Assembly: GCA_963775085.1 (NCBI GenBank)
Contig: CAVZHO010000006.1
Coordinates: 310,001-374,000 of the forward strand
DNA: 64,000 nucleotides
DNA from: JAAFIP01 sp963775085
GTDB taxonomy: Bacteria; Pseudomonadota; Gammaproteobacteria; Burkholderiales; Burkholderiaceae_C
Direction: 5' to 3'
Part shown: piece after piece, positions 16,793 to 24,777 of the stretch
How positions within the stretch are numbered: the stretch's first letter is position 1
Layout: every line of letters begins with the position of its first letter
Translations under genes and position numbers: made by a program
The notes under the pieces: generated by a model
What the model saw: the letters and a program-made list of their open reading frames with translations, nothing else
What the model was told of the DNA's origin: nothing
The model's database searches: none

Positions 16793-17988
16793 CAACAGGT
16801 AACCCTGTTACGGGTAGACAACTCGCACCCTTTGCGGCGCTTTCAGCGACCTACTTCGCACACATCGGGTTTTTCAATCCCTTTCTTACCCTGTGGCTCA
16901 AAGAGTTGGGGCTGAGCCTGTTGGTCATCAGCTTGATGACGTCGGTACAAGCAGCTACGCGCTTGTTTGCGCCCTACGCCTGGGGTGCGCTGAGCGACCG
17001 CACGGGCGAGCGTGTCAAGCTGCTGCGCCTGGGCGCGACGGTAGCCTTGGTGGCATCGTTGGGCTTGTGGGTGGACGGTGGCTTCTGGTGGCTGGCGCTG
17101 GTATTGCTGGTCGTCTTCACCAATACCAGTGCCATGATGCCGATGAGCGAGGCGGCCATGGCGCATTTGGTCAGCCACGGCGGCAGCATCGACATGAAGC
17201 GCTATGGGCGGGTGCGGCTGTGGGGCTCGGTGGGGTTTTTGCTGTCCGTTTTTGCGGCGGGGGCCTGGTTTGAGGCCTTTGGCATGCGCCACTTTCCGGC
17301 ATGGACGGTGGTGACCATGGCCTTGGTGTGCGCCAGTGCGTGGTGCATGCCTGACTACAAAGAAGCACCGCACAGCCAGGAGCAAAAACAGTCGGTGCTA
17401 CCAATCTTGCAGCAACCCGCAGTGCGCTGGTTTTTTGTCGCATTATTTTTCCATGTGCTCTCGCATATGGGGATTTATATCTTTTTCTCACTCTATTGCG
17501 ATGCTTTGGGCTACAGCAAAACCACCATTGGCCTGCTCTGGGGCTGGTCGGTGGTGGTGGAAATCGTCTGGTTCTTTACCCAGGCGCGCTGGCTGCCGCG
17601 CCTGAGCCTGACCGCCTGGCTGGTGGTGTGTGGTGTGGTGGCCATGCTGCGTTTTGGCTTGACGGCCAGTCTGGGGGCTGCCTTGGTGCTGCTCTTTGTA
17701 GCGCAAACTTTGCACGCCATCACCTTTGCCACCCACCATACCGTGTGCATTGCCCTGCTGTCGCACCATTTTCCGGGGCGTTTGCGGGGGCGCGGACAGG
17801 CGTTGTACACGGTGATTGGCTATGGCTTTCCGGGCGTGCTGGGCGGTGTGGCGGGTGGGCTGCTGAGCACGCACTTTGGCTTGGGCAGCATCTATTGGGC
17901 TTGCCTGGGCGTCAGCGTGGTGGCTACCGCCTGCGCGTTCAAGGTTTGGCGGCTACAGCATCCAGCGCAGGCGCGGCAAACGGGTTGA
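16789..17988 (+). CDS. MFS transporter (HcaT/LacY-like)
   Basis: About 400 residues with 12 predicted membrane segments and motifs typical of the 3-phenylpropionic acid transporter-like MFS group (AHIGFFNPFLTLWLKELGLS, then WGALSDRTGERVKLL). The substrate is unknown. The start is uncertain: a TTG at 16789 overlaps the aroC stop codon; a GTG at 16744 inside aroC is the alternative. Coupling to aroC seems likely. The end overlaps the convergent EamA gene by 50 bp. Confidence 0.8.
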   Translation: MTTGNPVTGRQLAPFAALSATYFAHIGFFNPFLTLWLKELGLSLLVISLMTSVQAATRLFAPYAWGALSDRTGERVKLLRLGATVALVASLGLWVDGGFWWLALVLLVVFTNTSAMMPMSEAAMAHLVSHGGSIDMKRYGRVRLWGSVGFLLSVFAAGAWFEAFGMRHFPAWTVVTMALVCASAWCMPDYKEAPHSQEQKQSVLPILQQPAVRWFFVALFFHVLSHMGIYIFFSLYCDALGYSKTTIGLLWGWSVVVEIVWFFTQARWLPRLSLTAWLVVCGVVAMLRFGLTASLGAALVLLFVAQTLHAITFATHHTVCIALLSHHFPGRLRGRGQALYTVIGYGFPGVLGGVAGGLLSTHFGLGSIYWACLGVSVVATACAFKVWRLQHPAQARQTG

Positions 17989-18835
17989 ATTCTGACACCA
18001 ATGCCGTGGCCACCAAAATCAAGGCCACGCCTGCCAACATACCCGTGCTGACAGGTTCACCTAAAAATAAATGCCCCCAGGCCACGCCAAACAAGGGAAT
18101 CAAAAACGCTGGGGTCATGGCGGCGGTGACCGACACGCTGCGCATGATGCGCAGATGCACCCAGTAGGCCAGCGCCGAGGTGATGATGCCCATGATCGCT
18201 ACGGCCACCATGGCGGGCACCGTAAAGCGTGCCTGCGGCAGGGTCCACAGCGCCGCCGGAGCCAGCAGCACTACGGACCACAGATGGATACCCGCCGCAA
18301 TGGCCACCGGCTCGATATGCGTGACCGCACGCTTCATCAGCGGGGTAGATATGCCGTAGCACAGCGCCGCACCCGTGCAGGCCAAGGCAGCCCATAGCAC
18401 AGCGGGCGAGGGTGTAATCGGCCCCAGACGCACCACCAGCGCCACGCCGGCAAAACCCAAGGCGCAGCCCAGCAGCTTGCGCGGGCTCAAACGATCCATC
18501 TTGAGCCAGGCGCTGGCCAGGCAGCCAAACAGCACCGAACTGGTGTTGAGCAGGGCGCTGTAGCCCGCAGGAATGTGCAAGGCCGCCCAGGCATACAGCA
18601 CAAAAGGCAGCGCCACCGACAGCACGCCAATCAGCAGCAATTCGCGCCAATGTGTCCAGGGCCAGTGCTGGCGCAGTGCGCGCATGATGATGGCCAACGT
18701 AAGGGTAGCCAGGCCAATGCGCAGCCCGGCCAATACCAAGGGTCCCAGCACCGGGGCGGCAATACGGATAAACAAAAACGAGGCCCCCCACAGGGCAGAC
18801 AGGGCGACGAGTTGCAATAGGGTTTTAAGTGGCAT
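17939..18835 (-). CDS. EamA/DMT-superfamily permease
   Basis: About 298 residues with ten hydrophobic segments in two EamA repeats (ALSALWGASFLFIRIAAPVL near the N terminus; GITSALAYW-like IITSALAYWVHLRIM in the second half). Such proteins export metabolites or amino acids. The ATG at 18835 starts directly before the first membrane segment. It overlaps the end of the convergent MFS gene. Confidence 0.87.
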   Translation of the reverse strand: MPLKTLLQLVALSALWGASFLFIRIAAPVLGPLVLAGLRIGLATLTLAIIMRALRQHWPWTHWRELLLIGVLSVALPFVLYAWAALHIPAGYSALLNTSSVLFGCLASAWLKMDRLSPRKLLGCALGFAGVALVVRLGPITPSPAVLWAALACTGAALCYGISTPLMKRAVTHIEPVAIAAGIHLWSVVLLAPAALWTLPQARFTVPAMVAVAIMGIITSALAYWVHLRIMRSVSVTAAMTPAFLIPLFGVAWGHLFLGEPVSTGMLAGVALILVATALVSEFNPFAAPALDAVAAKP

Positions 18836-18914
18836 GGGGCCCAAGTGACAGGAAGTGGATAAAGCGCAGTGTGAGGGGGGAATAAAAAGCCTCATCACGG
18901 CGTGGAAAAGGGTT

Positions 18915-18945
18915 TTTACTCTGCCCAAAAGCTTCGGGCTATAAT
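18915..18945 (+). promoter_or_regulatory. Sigma-70 promoter of the alanine-rich lipoprotein gene
   Basis: A perfect TATAAT at 18940-18945 with TTTACT at 18915-18920 (19-bp spacer). Transcription should start near 18952, giving a leader of about 110 nt before the lipoprotein ATG. Confidence 0.6.
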
Positions 18946-19002
18946 CGTAGGCTGAACATAAAGAGCTCGAGTCCTTTGTGGTCTGTCAAGGCAACAGCTT
19001 TG

Positions 19003-19031
19003 ACAATTTCCCGGAAATTGTTTTTATTATT
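19003..19031 (+). promoter_or_regulatory. Leader hairpin with U-tract (possible attenuator)
   Basis: ACAATTTCC, one base, GGAAATTGT, followed by a T-rich run. It sits inside the untranslated leader between the TATAAT promoter and the lipoprotein start, where it could act as a conditional terminator or as a 5' stabilising stem. Confidence 0.45.
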
Positions 19032-19061
19032 TAGTCTACTACTTATTCAAGGAATTTGAAA

Positions 19062-19589
19062 ATGAAAAATACTCTCGTACTGGCTTCGTTGATGGCTGCT
19101 GTGGCTCTGGTCGCTTGCGGTAAAAAAGAAGAAATGCCTGCTGCTCCTAAAGTCACTATGCCTGCCGCTGTGACCGACGCTGCTAAAGACGTCGCTGGCG
19201 CTGCTGCTGGTGCCGCATCTGCCGCAGTGGGCTCTGCTGCTGGTGCCGCAGGCGCTGCTGGTGATGCCGCCAAAGCTGCTGCTGGCGCTGCCGCCGGCGC
19301 TGCTGCTGACGCTGCCAAAGCCGCTGTGGCTGGTGGTGCAGGTGCTGCTGACGCTGCCAAAGCTGCTGCTACTGGCGCTGCCGGTGCTGCTGCTGATGCT
19401 GCCAAAGGCGCGATGGCTGGCGCTACCGGCGCTGCTACCGATGCTGCCAAAGCCGCCATGGCTGGTGGTGCAGGTGCTGCTGATGCTGCCAAAGCTGCTG
19501 CCGGTGCTGCTGCTGATGCTGCCAAAGCCGCTGCTGGCGACGCTGCCAAAGCCGCTGTCGGTGCTGCTACCGATGCCGTGAAGAAGTAA
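19062..19589 (+). CDS. Alanine-rich repetitive lipoprotein
   Basis: About 175 residues. The signal peptide ends in a lipobox (ALVAC, Cys about 20), so the mature protein should be a membrane-anchored lipoprotein. After KKEEMPAAPK it is almost wholly Ala, Gly, Asp and Lys in about ten repeats of the type DAAKAA-(A/G)n, which should form long amphipathic helix or coiled coil in the periplasm, reminiscent of Lpp-like or LEA-like proteins. An AAGGAA lies 8 nt before the ATG. It is monocistronic: own promoter, leader hairpin and a strong terminator. The function is unknown. Confidence 0.85.
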   Translation: MKNTLVLASLMAAVALVACGKKEEMPAAPKVTMPAAVTDAAKDVAGAAAGAASAAVGSAAGAAGAAGDAAKAAAGAAAGAAADAAKAAVAGGAGAADAAKAAATGAAGAAADAAKGAMAGATGAATDAAKAAMAGGAGAADAAKAAAGAAADAAKAAAGDAAKAAVGAATDAVKK

Positions 19590-19606
19590 TTCTTTTCTGC
19601 TTGCAC

Positions 19607-19635
19607 AAAAAAAGCTCCTTCGGGAGCTTTTTTTT
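19607..19635 (+). terminator. Rho-independent terminator of the lipoprotein gene
   Basis: AAAGCTCC-TTC-GGGAGCTTT stem followed by eight or more T residues. Confidence 0.93.
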
Positions 19636-19653
19636 ATGCCTTGTTAGGTACGT

Positions 19654-19682
19654 AAAAAAGCCCCGACGCAGCGGGGCTTTTT
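19654..19682 (-). terminator. Terminator of the BI-1 gene
   Basis: AAAAAGCCCCG, short loop, CGGGGCTTTTT. Symmetric, so it may work on both strands; it lies just past the stop of the minus-strand BI-1 gene. Confidence 0.85.
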
Positions 19683-19703
19683 GCTTTTGAAATCGGGCGG
19701 AGA

Positions 19704-20402
19704 TTAATCGCGCTCGCCGCCAAAGATGCCCAGCAGGGACAGCAGGCTCTGGAACACGTTGAAGATATCCAGATACAGGGCCAGGGTGGCACTGATGTAG
19801 TTGGTCTCGCCGCCGTCAATGATTTGCTTGAGGTCATACAGCATGTAGGCCGAGAAAATGGCAATCGCCAAGGTGCTGATCACGGCCATACCGATGGTGG
19901 AGCCGACAAACACGTTGACGATGGCACCTACCATCAAGACCAGTGCGCCGACAAACAGCCATTTGCCCATGCCGGAGATGTCGCGCTTGATGACACTGGC
20001 CACACTGGCCATCACAAAGAAGATGCCTGCGGTACCGCCGAAGGCCGTCATGATGAGCGAGGAGCCGTTCTTAAAGCCCATCACCATGGCGATCATGCGC
20101 GCCAGCATGAGTCCCATGAAGAACGTAAAGCCCATCAGCACAGCGACACCCGCCGCAGAATTCTTGGTTTTTTCGATGGCGTACATAAAACCAAATGCAC
20201 CACCCAAAAACACCAGCAGACCGACCCAGCCGGTCAGGTTTTTGGTGATGCCGGTACTGACGCCCAGCCAGGCACCCAGCACGGTGGGTAGCAGGCTCAG
20301 GGCCAGCAGCCAGTAGGTATTGCGCAAAACCCTGTTGCGCTCAGCGGCCAAGCCTACCGAGCCGGTTTGCGAATAGTTGATGGATTGAACGTTCTCGGAC
20401 AT
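19704..20402 (-). CDS. Bax inhibitor-1 family inner-membrane protein
   Basis: 232 residues with seven predicted membrane segments. The family-defining C-terminal part reads FSAYMLYDLKQIIDGGETNY followed by ALYLDIFNVFQSLL. Bacterial BI-1 (YccA/YbhL) proteins are thought to leak calcium or modulate FtsH. The ATG has AGGAG about 8 nt upstream. It stands alone between two terminators. Confidence 0.92.
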   Translation of the reverse strand: MSENVQSINYSQTGSVGLAAERNRVLRNTYWLLALSLLPTVLGAWLGVSTGITKNLTGWVGLLVFLGGAFGFMYAIEKTKNSAAGVAVLMGFTFFMGLMLARMIAMVMGFKNGSSLIMTAFGGTAGIFFVMASVASVIKRDISGMGKWLFVGALVLMVGAIVNVFVGSTIGMAVISTLAIAIFSAYMLYDLKQIIDGGETNYISATLALYLDIFNVFQSLLSLLGIFGGERD

Positions 20403-20614
20403 AGATATTTACTCCTGTTAAAACTGCTGTTGCACCAGGCTTTCAGCAGATGTGCGGATTCTAGGGCCAAATGGGGAGTGCTTACCAGTCGTACAAGCCC
20501 TGATTCCTACTTTTTGTATGGACACTTTTCACCCCCGTTTATGCGCAGGACGCAGTGCGCCAGCGGTTATGCTTGGATTTCGACCACTTTTTTCCTTATT
20601 GAAGTATTTTCGCT

Positions 20615-21022
20615 ATGAAAACCAAAGCATTTCTTGAACTTTCCGATGTCAAAGCCATTTTGGCGGCTGCCGAGGCCGAAGCTGTGAAAAACCAATGGGC
20701 GGTGACTATCGCCGTGGTGGACGATGGCGGGCACCTCTTGGGTTTGCTGCGCCTGGACGGCGCTGCGGCGATTTCGTCCCACATCGGCCCGGCCAAAGCC
20801 AACACCGCAGCGCTAGGTCGTCGCGAGAGCAAGGTCTATGAGGATGTCATCAACGGCGGGCGCACCAGCTTTTTAAGTGCACCCACTTTGCATGGCATGC
20901 TCGAAGGGGCGGTGCCGATCATCAAAGACGGCCACTGCTTGGGTGCGGTCGGCGTGAGTGGTGTCAAGTCCAGTGAAGATGTGCAGATTGCACGGGCGGG
21001 TATTGCGGCGCTGGGTTTATAG
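20615..21022 (+). CDS. GlcG/HbpS-family protein
   Basis: 135 residues covering the whole GlcG/HbpS domain: AVVDDGGHLLGLLRLDGA, the KANTAALGRRES helix and VPIIKDGHCLGAVGVSG. Family members include the haem-binding HbpS and GlcG of the glycolate locus; the cytoplasmic ones are of uncertain function. No signal peptide is seen. A strong terminator follows. Confidence 0.88.
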   Translation: MKTKAFLELSDVKAILAAAEAEAVKNQWAVTIAVVDDGGHLLGLLRLDGAAAISSHIGPAKANTAALGRRESKVYEDVINGGRTSFLSAPTLHGMLEGAVPIIKDGHCLGAVGVSGVKSSEDVQIARAGIAALGL

Positions 21023-21032
21023 ATCCAGGCGA

Positions 21033-21068
21033 AAAAAAGCCCCGCAAGCCAAATGGTCAGCGGGGCTT
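21033..21068. terminator. Bidirectional terminator
   Basis: AAAGCCCCGC, a 14-nt loop, GCGGGGCTT, between the convergent ends of the GlcG-like gene and bamC. Confidence 0.8.
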
Positions 21069-21091
21069 CTGGGGACAAAATCAACAGGGGA

Positions 21092-22186
21092 TTATTTCAG
21101 ATCGTCCGCAATGACTTTGACGATGCGCCCGGCATTGTCGGAGGTCTCCGGCGCACCCGCTGCGTTCTGCACCGACACCGTCGTCGATTCGCCTTGGCTT
21201 TTCAGTGCGATACGGAATTTGAGCGGCGCACCTTCCTTGGCCCCACCAAATAATTTGCTGAAGAAGCCCGCGTCTTGCTTGTCCGTGGGTTCGACATAGC
21301 GCACAAAATACACCCCTTGCACGCGGTCGCGGTCTTCTACCGTGAAGCCAGTGCGGTCCAGCGCCAGACCTACGCGGCGCCAGGCGCGGTCAAAACCTTC
21401 GTCGACCTGCACAATCGGTGCACCATTGGCGCTGGCCACGCGTGAGGTGGTTTTGGAAACACCCGAGGCGATCAGTGCTTTGGACTGGTCTTGGCTTACG
21501 CCCAACTTGACCATCAGGCGGCGCAGAAATTCGGCTTCCAGCTCAGGGTCGGCAGCCCGGGGCTCCCATATGGTGCCTTCGGTTTGCGCCGTAGAAGGGC
21601 CGCCACGCACTTTCTCCAGCATGCCGCGGTGGCTGATATAAATCTCGGTGCCTTTGTCATTGCGCTCCAGGCGGGTGCGGAATTTGTCGCGTTCTCCGGT
21701 GGAATACAGGCCATCCAAGACCTTGCCCAAGGTGCTGCGGATAATGTCCTGCGGGAGCTTGGCGCGGTTTTCAGCCCAATCGGTTTCCAGAATCCCCAAA
21801 TTTTGCTGATCTATGCTGAGCAGAAAGCCGTTTTCTTTCCAGAAGTCACGGACCGGGCTCCATAGTTGGTCAGCCGGGCGGTCCACTACCAGCCAGCGCT
21901 GGCTGCCTGCGCGCTCGATGCGTACATCGCCCAGACTGGTCGCCGCTACGGGAACGCCGGGTGTGCTGCCTTGGCCCGCATTGTAAGTGCTGGCCATGAC
22001 ACCGGCACCAGGAATGGCATAGCTGGAGTCGCGCGAAAGCGTGCTCAGGTCGGGTGGTATTTCCAGTGAGGGGCTTTTACTTGCACTTCTGTAGTCAATG
22101 CGTTCCCCCTCCAACACGGTACAACCAGCCAGCAGCAGGGCAAATGACGCGAAGGCTAGCGTTAAAGGGCGAAATGGGATGGACAC
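21092..22186 (-). CDS. bamC: Outer-membrane assembly lipoprotein BamC
   Basis: About 364 residues. The GTG at 22186 has GAGG 8 nt upstream and gives a short signal peptide with lipobox LLLAGC. After the lipobox, the YRSASKSPSLEIPPDL segment is the conserved unstructured stretch that binds BamD. Two helix-grip domains follow. BamC is part of the BAM complex. It lies 63 bp downstream of dapA, the order found in many Gammaproteobacteria and Betaproteobacteria. Confidence 0.92.
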   Translation of the reverse strand: MSIPFRPLTLAFASFALLLAGCTVLEGERIDYRSASKSPSLEIPPDLSTLSRDSSYAIPGAGVMASTYNAGQGSTPGVPVAATSLGDVRIERAGSQRWLVVDRPADQLWSPVRDFWKENGFLLSIDQQNLGILETDWAENRAKLPQDIIRSTLGKVLDGLYSTGERDKFRTRLERNDKGTEIYISHRGMLEKVRGGPSTAQTEGTIWEPRAADPELEAEFLRRLMVKLGVSQDQSKALIASGVSKTTSRVASANGAPIVQVDEGFDRAWRRVGLALDRTGFTVEDRDRVQGVYFVRYVEPTDKQDAGFFSKLFGGAKEGAPLKFRIALKSQGESTTVSVQNAAGAPETSDNAGRIVKVIADDLK

Positions 22187-22249
22187 AAATAAATCCTCAA
22201 AAACTTTTCTATATAAGCAGAGATACAACGCGGCGTGGTGCAAGCTGGC

Positions 22250-23134
22250 TTACACCAACCCAGACGCTTTGAGCGCGGCCATGACGGTCGATTCCTGCGA
22301 TTGTGCCATGGCTGTCAGGGGCAGGCGCATGGTGCCGCCGCACAGACCCATCTTCTGCATGGCCCATTTCAGCGGAATCGGATTGGCCTCGACAAACAAA
22401 TTTTTATGCACGGGTAGCAAACGGCGTTGAATTTCCATTGCCTGTTTGGCATCGCCTGCAATGGCGGCCGCACACAGTTCGTGCATCAGGCGCGGTGCGA
22501 TGTTGGCCGTCACACTCACGTTGCCCTGGCCACCGCAGAGCATCAGGGCCACGGCAGTGCCGTCGTCGCCCGAGTACACGGCAAAGCCCTTGGGCGCATC
22601 TTTAATGAGCCACTGTGCACGCTCGATGTTGCCAGTGGCTTCCTTGATACCCACAATGCCCGGCACGTGCGCCAGGCGCATGACGGTGTCGTGCGCCATA
22701 TCGGCCACGGTGCGGCCGGGCACGTTGTACAGCACCATCGGCAGGTCGCCGGTGGCTTCGGCGATGGCTTTGAAGTGCTGGTACAGGCCCTCTTGCGTGG
22801 GCTTGTTGTAGTAGGGCACGACTTGCAGTTGGAAGTCGGCGCCGACCTTTTTGGCAAATTGGGCCAGCTCAATGGCCTCTTTGGTACTGTTGGCACCGCA
22901 ACCGGCCATGATGGGCACGCGCTTATTGGCTTGCTCGACCGACACGCGAATGATCTCGCAGTGCTCTTCTACGCTCACGGTAGGCGACTCGCCGGTGGTG
23001 CCCACCACGCAAATGCAGTCGGTGCCCTCGGCGATATGCCAGTCAATCAGCTTGCGCAGGGTGGGGTAGTCCACGCTTTGGTCGGCATGGAAGGGGGTGA
23101 CGAGCGCAACAATGCTTCCGGTAATTTGTTTCAT
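22250..23134 (-). CDS. dapA: 4-hydroxy-tetrahydrodipicolinate synthase
   Basis: 294 residues; condenses pyruvate with aspartate semialdehyde in lysine and peptidoglycan synthesis. GTTGESPTVSVEEH is the first signature; the catalytic Tyr lies in VLYNVPGRT and the Schiff-base Lys in GIVGIKEATGN (about residue 162). Its stop is 63 bp before bamC. A TAAAAT hexamer ends 6 nt before the ATG with no Shine-Dalgarno, a candidate leaderless start. Confidence 0.97.
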   Translation of the reverse strand: MKQITGSIVALVTPFHADQSVDYPTLRKLIDWHIAEGTDCICVVGTTGESPTVSVEEHCEIIRVSVEQANKRVPIMAGCGANSTKEAIELAQFAKKVGADFQLQVVPYYNKPTQEGLYQHFKAIAEATGDLPMVLYNVPGRTVADMAHDTVMRLAHVPGIVGIKEATGNIERAQWLIKDAPKGFAVYSGDDGTAVALMLCGGQGNVSVTANIAPRLMHELCAAAIAGDAKQAMEIQRRLLPVHKNLFVEANPIPLKWAMQKMGLCGGTMRLPLTAMAQSQESTVMAALKASGLV

Positions 23135-23159
23135 GCGCCGATTTTACCTGCCTCAGGCC

Positions 23160-23771
23160 TTACAAAGCGTAGCGGGTGGGGGCGGATGGACTGGAAATTG
23201 ATGCTGGATTTGCGCTGTTTTGATGCGCCTGCCCGGCCAGCACTGGCCGCACGGCCACGATGCGCTGCACAAAACGCTCTGGGTTGCTGACAAACCCATC
23301 TTCATACGCCACCACCCGCAGCCCAGCGCAGACGGTGAGCAGTTCGCCCGGTTGCAGCAAAAAATCGGGACGAGAAGGCTTGCCCACGGTCTCATTGCCT
23401 GCAGCAAAGGTTTCGTAAATCAGCACGCCACCCGGAGCGACTGAGGCCACGATGGTAGGTAACAGCGCGCGCCACAGGTAGTTGGTCACCACCACGCCTG
23501 CAAACTGCTGCGGCTTACCCAAGCTGTCCGTGAACGGCCAAGGCCCGTTTTCAATGTCAGCAATGATGCACTGGCTGGTTGCAGGCAGTCTATTAGCTAC
23601 GCTTTCAATAGCTGCTTGCGCCCTATCTACAAGGACTACTGGGTGATTTAGCTGTGAAAAATGCAGTGCATGCCGACCCAGCCCGCAGGCCACGTCCAGC
23701 ACCGTGCCGCTCGCAGGCACTAGGTGCGCCCAGCGCGCCACCCAGGGGGAGACAGCTTCAGATCCGTGCAT
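23160..23771 (-). CDS. Class I SAM-dependent methyltransferase
   Basis: 203 residues. Motif I is VLDVACGLGRHALHF (about 25-39), followed by the strand-2 acidic end in VVLVDRA. The motif-IV region is VVVTNYLWRALLP and a later YETFAAGN resembles TehB/SmtA-like enzymes. The substrate is unknown. Its ATG overlaps the TGA of the SDR gene by one base, so the two are coupled. The region from motif I to motif II (VVLVDRAQAAIESVANR) is encoded by an interspersed repeat read in the orientation opposite to that in pepN, gcvT and apaH. Confidence 0.85.
   Translation of the reverse strand: MHGSEAVSPWVARWAHLVPASGTVLDVACGLGRHALHFSQLNHPVVLVDRAQAAIESVANRLPATSQCIIADIENGPWPFTDSLGKPQQFAGVVVTNYLWRALLPTIVASVAPGGVLIYETFAAGNETVGKPSRPDFLLQPGELLTVCAGLRVVAYEDGFVSNPERFVQRIVAVRPVLAGQAHQNSANPASISSPSAPTRYAL
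23596..23641 (-). repeat. Interspersed ~50-bp repeat, copy 4 (in methyltransferase)
   Basis: On the minus strand AGTCCTTGTAG, GCGCAAGCAGCTATTG and GTAGC. It is in frame and encodes VVLVDRAQAAIESVA. The changes ACATAAG to GCGCAAG remove the in-frame stop that ends the permease at copy 10. Confidence 0.65.
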
Positions 23772-24586
23772 CAGGCTTTGGGCTTTACGCCGTCTTTAAG
23801 GGCAGCCAGCGCCATTTTCTCTACGGTGCCGGGTGAGATGAGTTTGATGTAGCGCCCGACTTTGCCTTTCGCGGTCATGACTACCTCGCGCTTGCGCGCC
23901 TGCATGCCAGTAATGATGAGGCGGGCGCATTCCTCTACGCGCATCGCGCCGTCTTCTTTCAAGCCGCTTTCACCCGCCACGACACCCTGCGCATTGAGGC
24001 CGTGGTAGCGGATTTGGGTGAGTACTACGCCGGGATAGGCTGTGGTGACGCTCACGCCTGCGCCACGCAGCTCGGCGCGCAGGGCTTCAAAAAAACCGGC
24101 CATGGCGAACTTGCTGGCGCTGTACGCCGTACGGCCTGGTACGCCGACAATGCCTGCCAGCGACGACACCGCGACGATAGAGCCCTTGGAAGCCTTCAAG
24201 TGGGGCAACGCCGCATGGGTGCACCACACGCTGCCCCACAGATTCACGCGCATCATGTCTTCGTACCAGCCCAGGTGCTCTTCTTGCACGTCTTCAAACA
24301 GTGCCTGCGCCGAGATGCCTGCGTTGTTGATGAGTGCGTCGATGCGGCCAAACTTTTGCACGGCTTGGGCGATCAAATTGCGGCAATCGGCCTGTACGCC
24401 CACATCGGTTTTCACCACCAAGGTCTGCGCGCCCAGCGCGTTGCACTGCGCGGCGACCTGCTGGAGGGCATCGATATTGCGTGCGGCCAAAACCAGTGCG
24501 CCGTCGGCCTTCATACTTCCTGCCAACTGGCGCGCCATCTCCGCGCCGATGCCGTCCGAGGCCCCTGTGATTACTATAGTTTTCAT
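23771..24586 (-). CDS. Short-chain dehydrogenase/reductase
   Basis: 271 residues, classical SDR: NAD(P)-binding TGASDGIG at the N terminus, NNAG (INNAGISA, about residue 88), catalytic Ser of VAVSSLAG and Y-x3-K in TAYSASKFAMAG (about 160-164). A basic residue pattern and the C-terminal extension (KGKVGRYIKLISPGTVEKM) resemble lipid or ketosteroid SDRs; the substrate is unknown. The start codon and first residues (MKTIV) lie in an interspersed repeat at 24574-24626. Confidence 0.88.
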   Translation of the reverse strand: MKTIVITGASDGIGAEMARQLAGSMKADGALVLAARNIDALQQVAAQCNALGAQTLVVKTDVGVQADCRNLIAQAVQKFGRIDALINNAGISAQALFEDVQEEHLGWYEDMMRVNLWGSVWCTHAALPHLKASKGSIVAVSSLAGIVGVPGRTAYSASKFAMAGFFEALRAELRGAGVSVTTAYPGVVLTQIRYHGLNAQGVVAGESGLKEDGAMRVEECARLIITGMQARKREVVMTAKGKVGRYIKLISPGTVEKMALAALKDGVKPKA

Positions 24587-24626
24587 AGCAGATTATGCCC
24601 TATCGACAGGGACTATGGGCATATTT
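24574..24626 (-). repeat. Interspersed ~50-bp repeat, copy 5 (at SDR start)
   Basis: On the minus strand CATAGTCCCTGTC, then GCTATGAAAACTATAGT. The ATG used by the SDR gene is the one in the conserved GCTATGAAAA..ATAGT segment, which also occurs as GCTATGAAAAATATAGT in copy 10. Confidence 0.75.
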
Positions 24627-24640
24627 CATGGGTAGAAACA

Positions 24641-24766
24641 TCAAAAACAGGCCCACACCTGGTTCGCCAGGATCACCAAGAAGTCTGGCCGCGTGTACAA
24701 CGCAAAAACGCCCAGACAGGCCAGTATGGCGGCGCTGTAGGCGATGATTTTGCGGCGCGTGTTCAT
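24641..24766 (-). CDS. 41-residue membrane peptide
   Basis: Encodes MNTRRKIIAYSAAILACLGV and then FALYTRPDFLVILANQVWAC with a final F. It has a basic N terminus, one membrane segment and an aromatic C terminus, so it should be an N-in single-span membrane peptide. It starts 12 nt after the stop of the MFS gene on the same strand and is probably co-transcribed with it. No clear Shine-Dalgarno is seen. It may be an accessory subunit of the transporter; that is inference. Confidence 0.6.
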   Translation of the reverse strand: MNTRRKIIAYSAAILACLGVFALYTRPDFLVILANQVWACF

Positions 24767-24777
24767 GGCAAAACGAT

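Noticed and set aside
19003..19031. Terminator of the upstream EamA gene
   Set aside because: That gene is on the minus strand and its start, not its end, faces this site; the stem lies in the lipoprotein leader.
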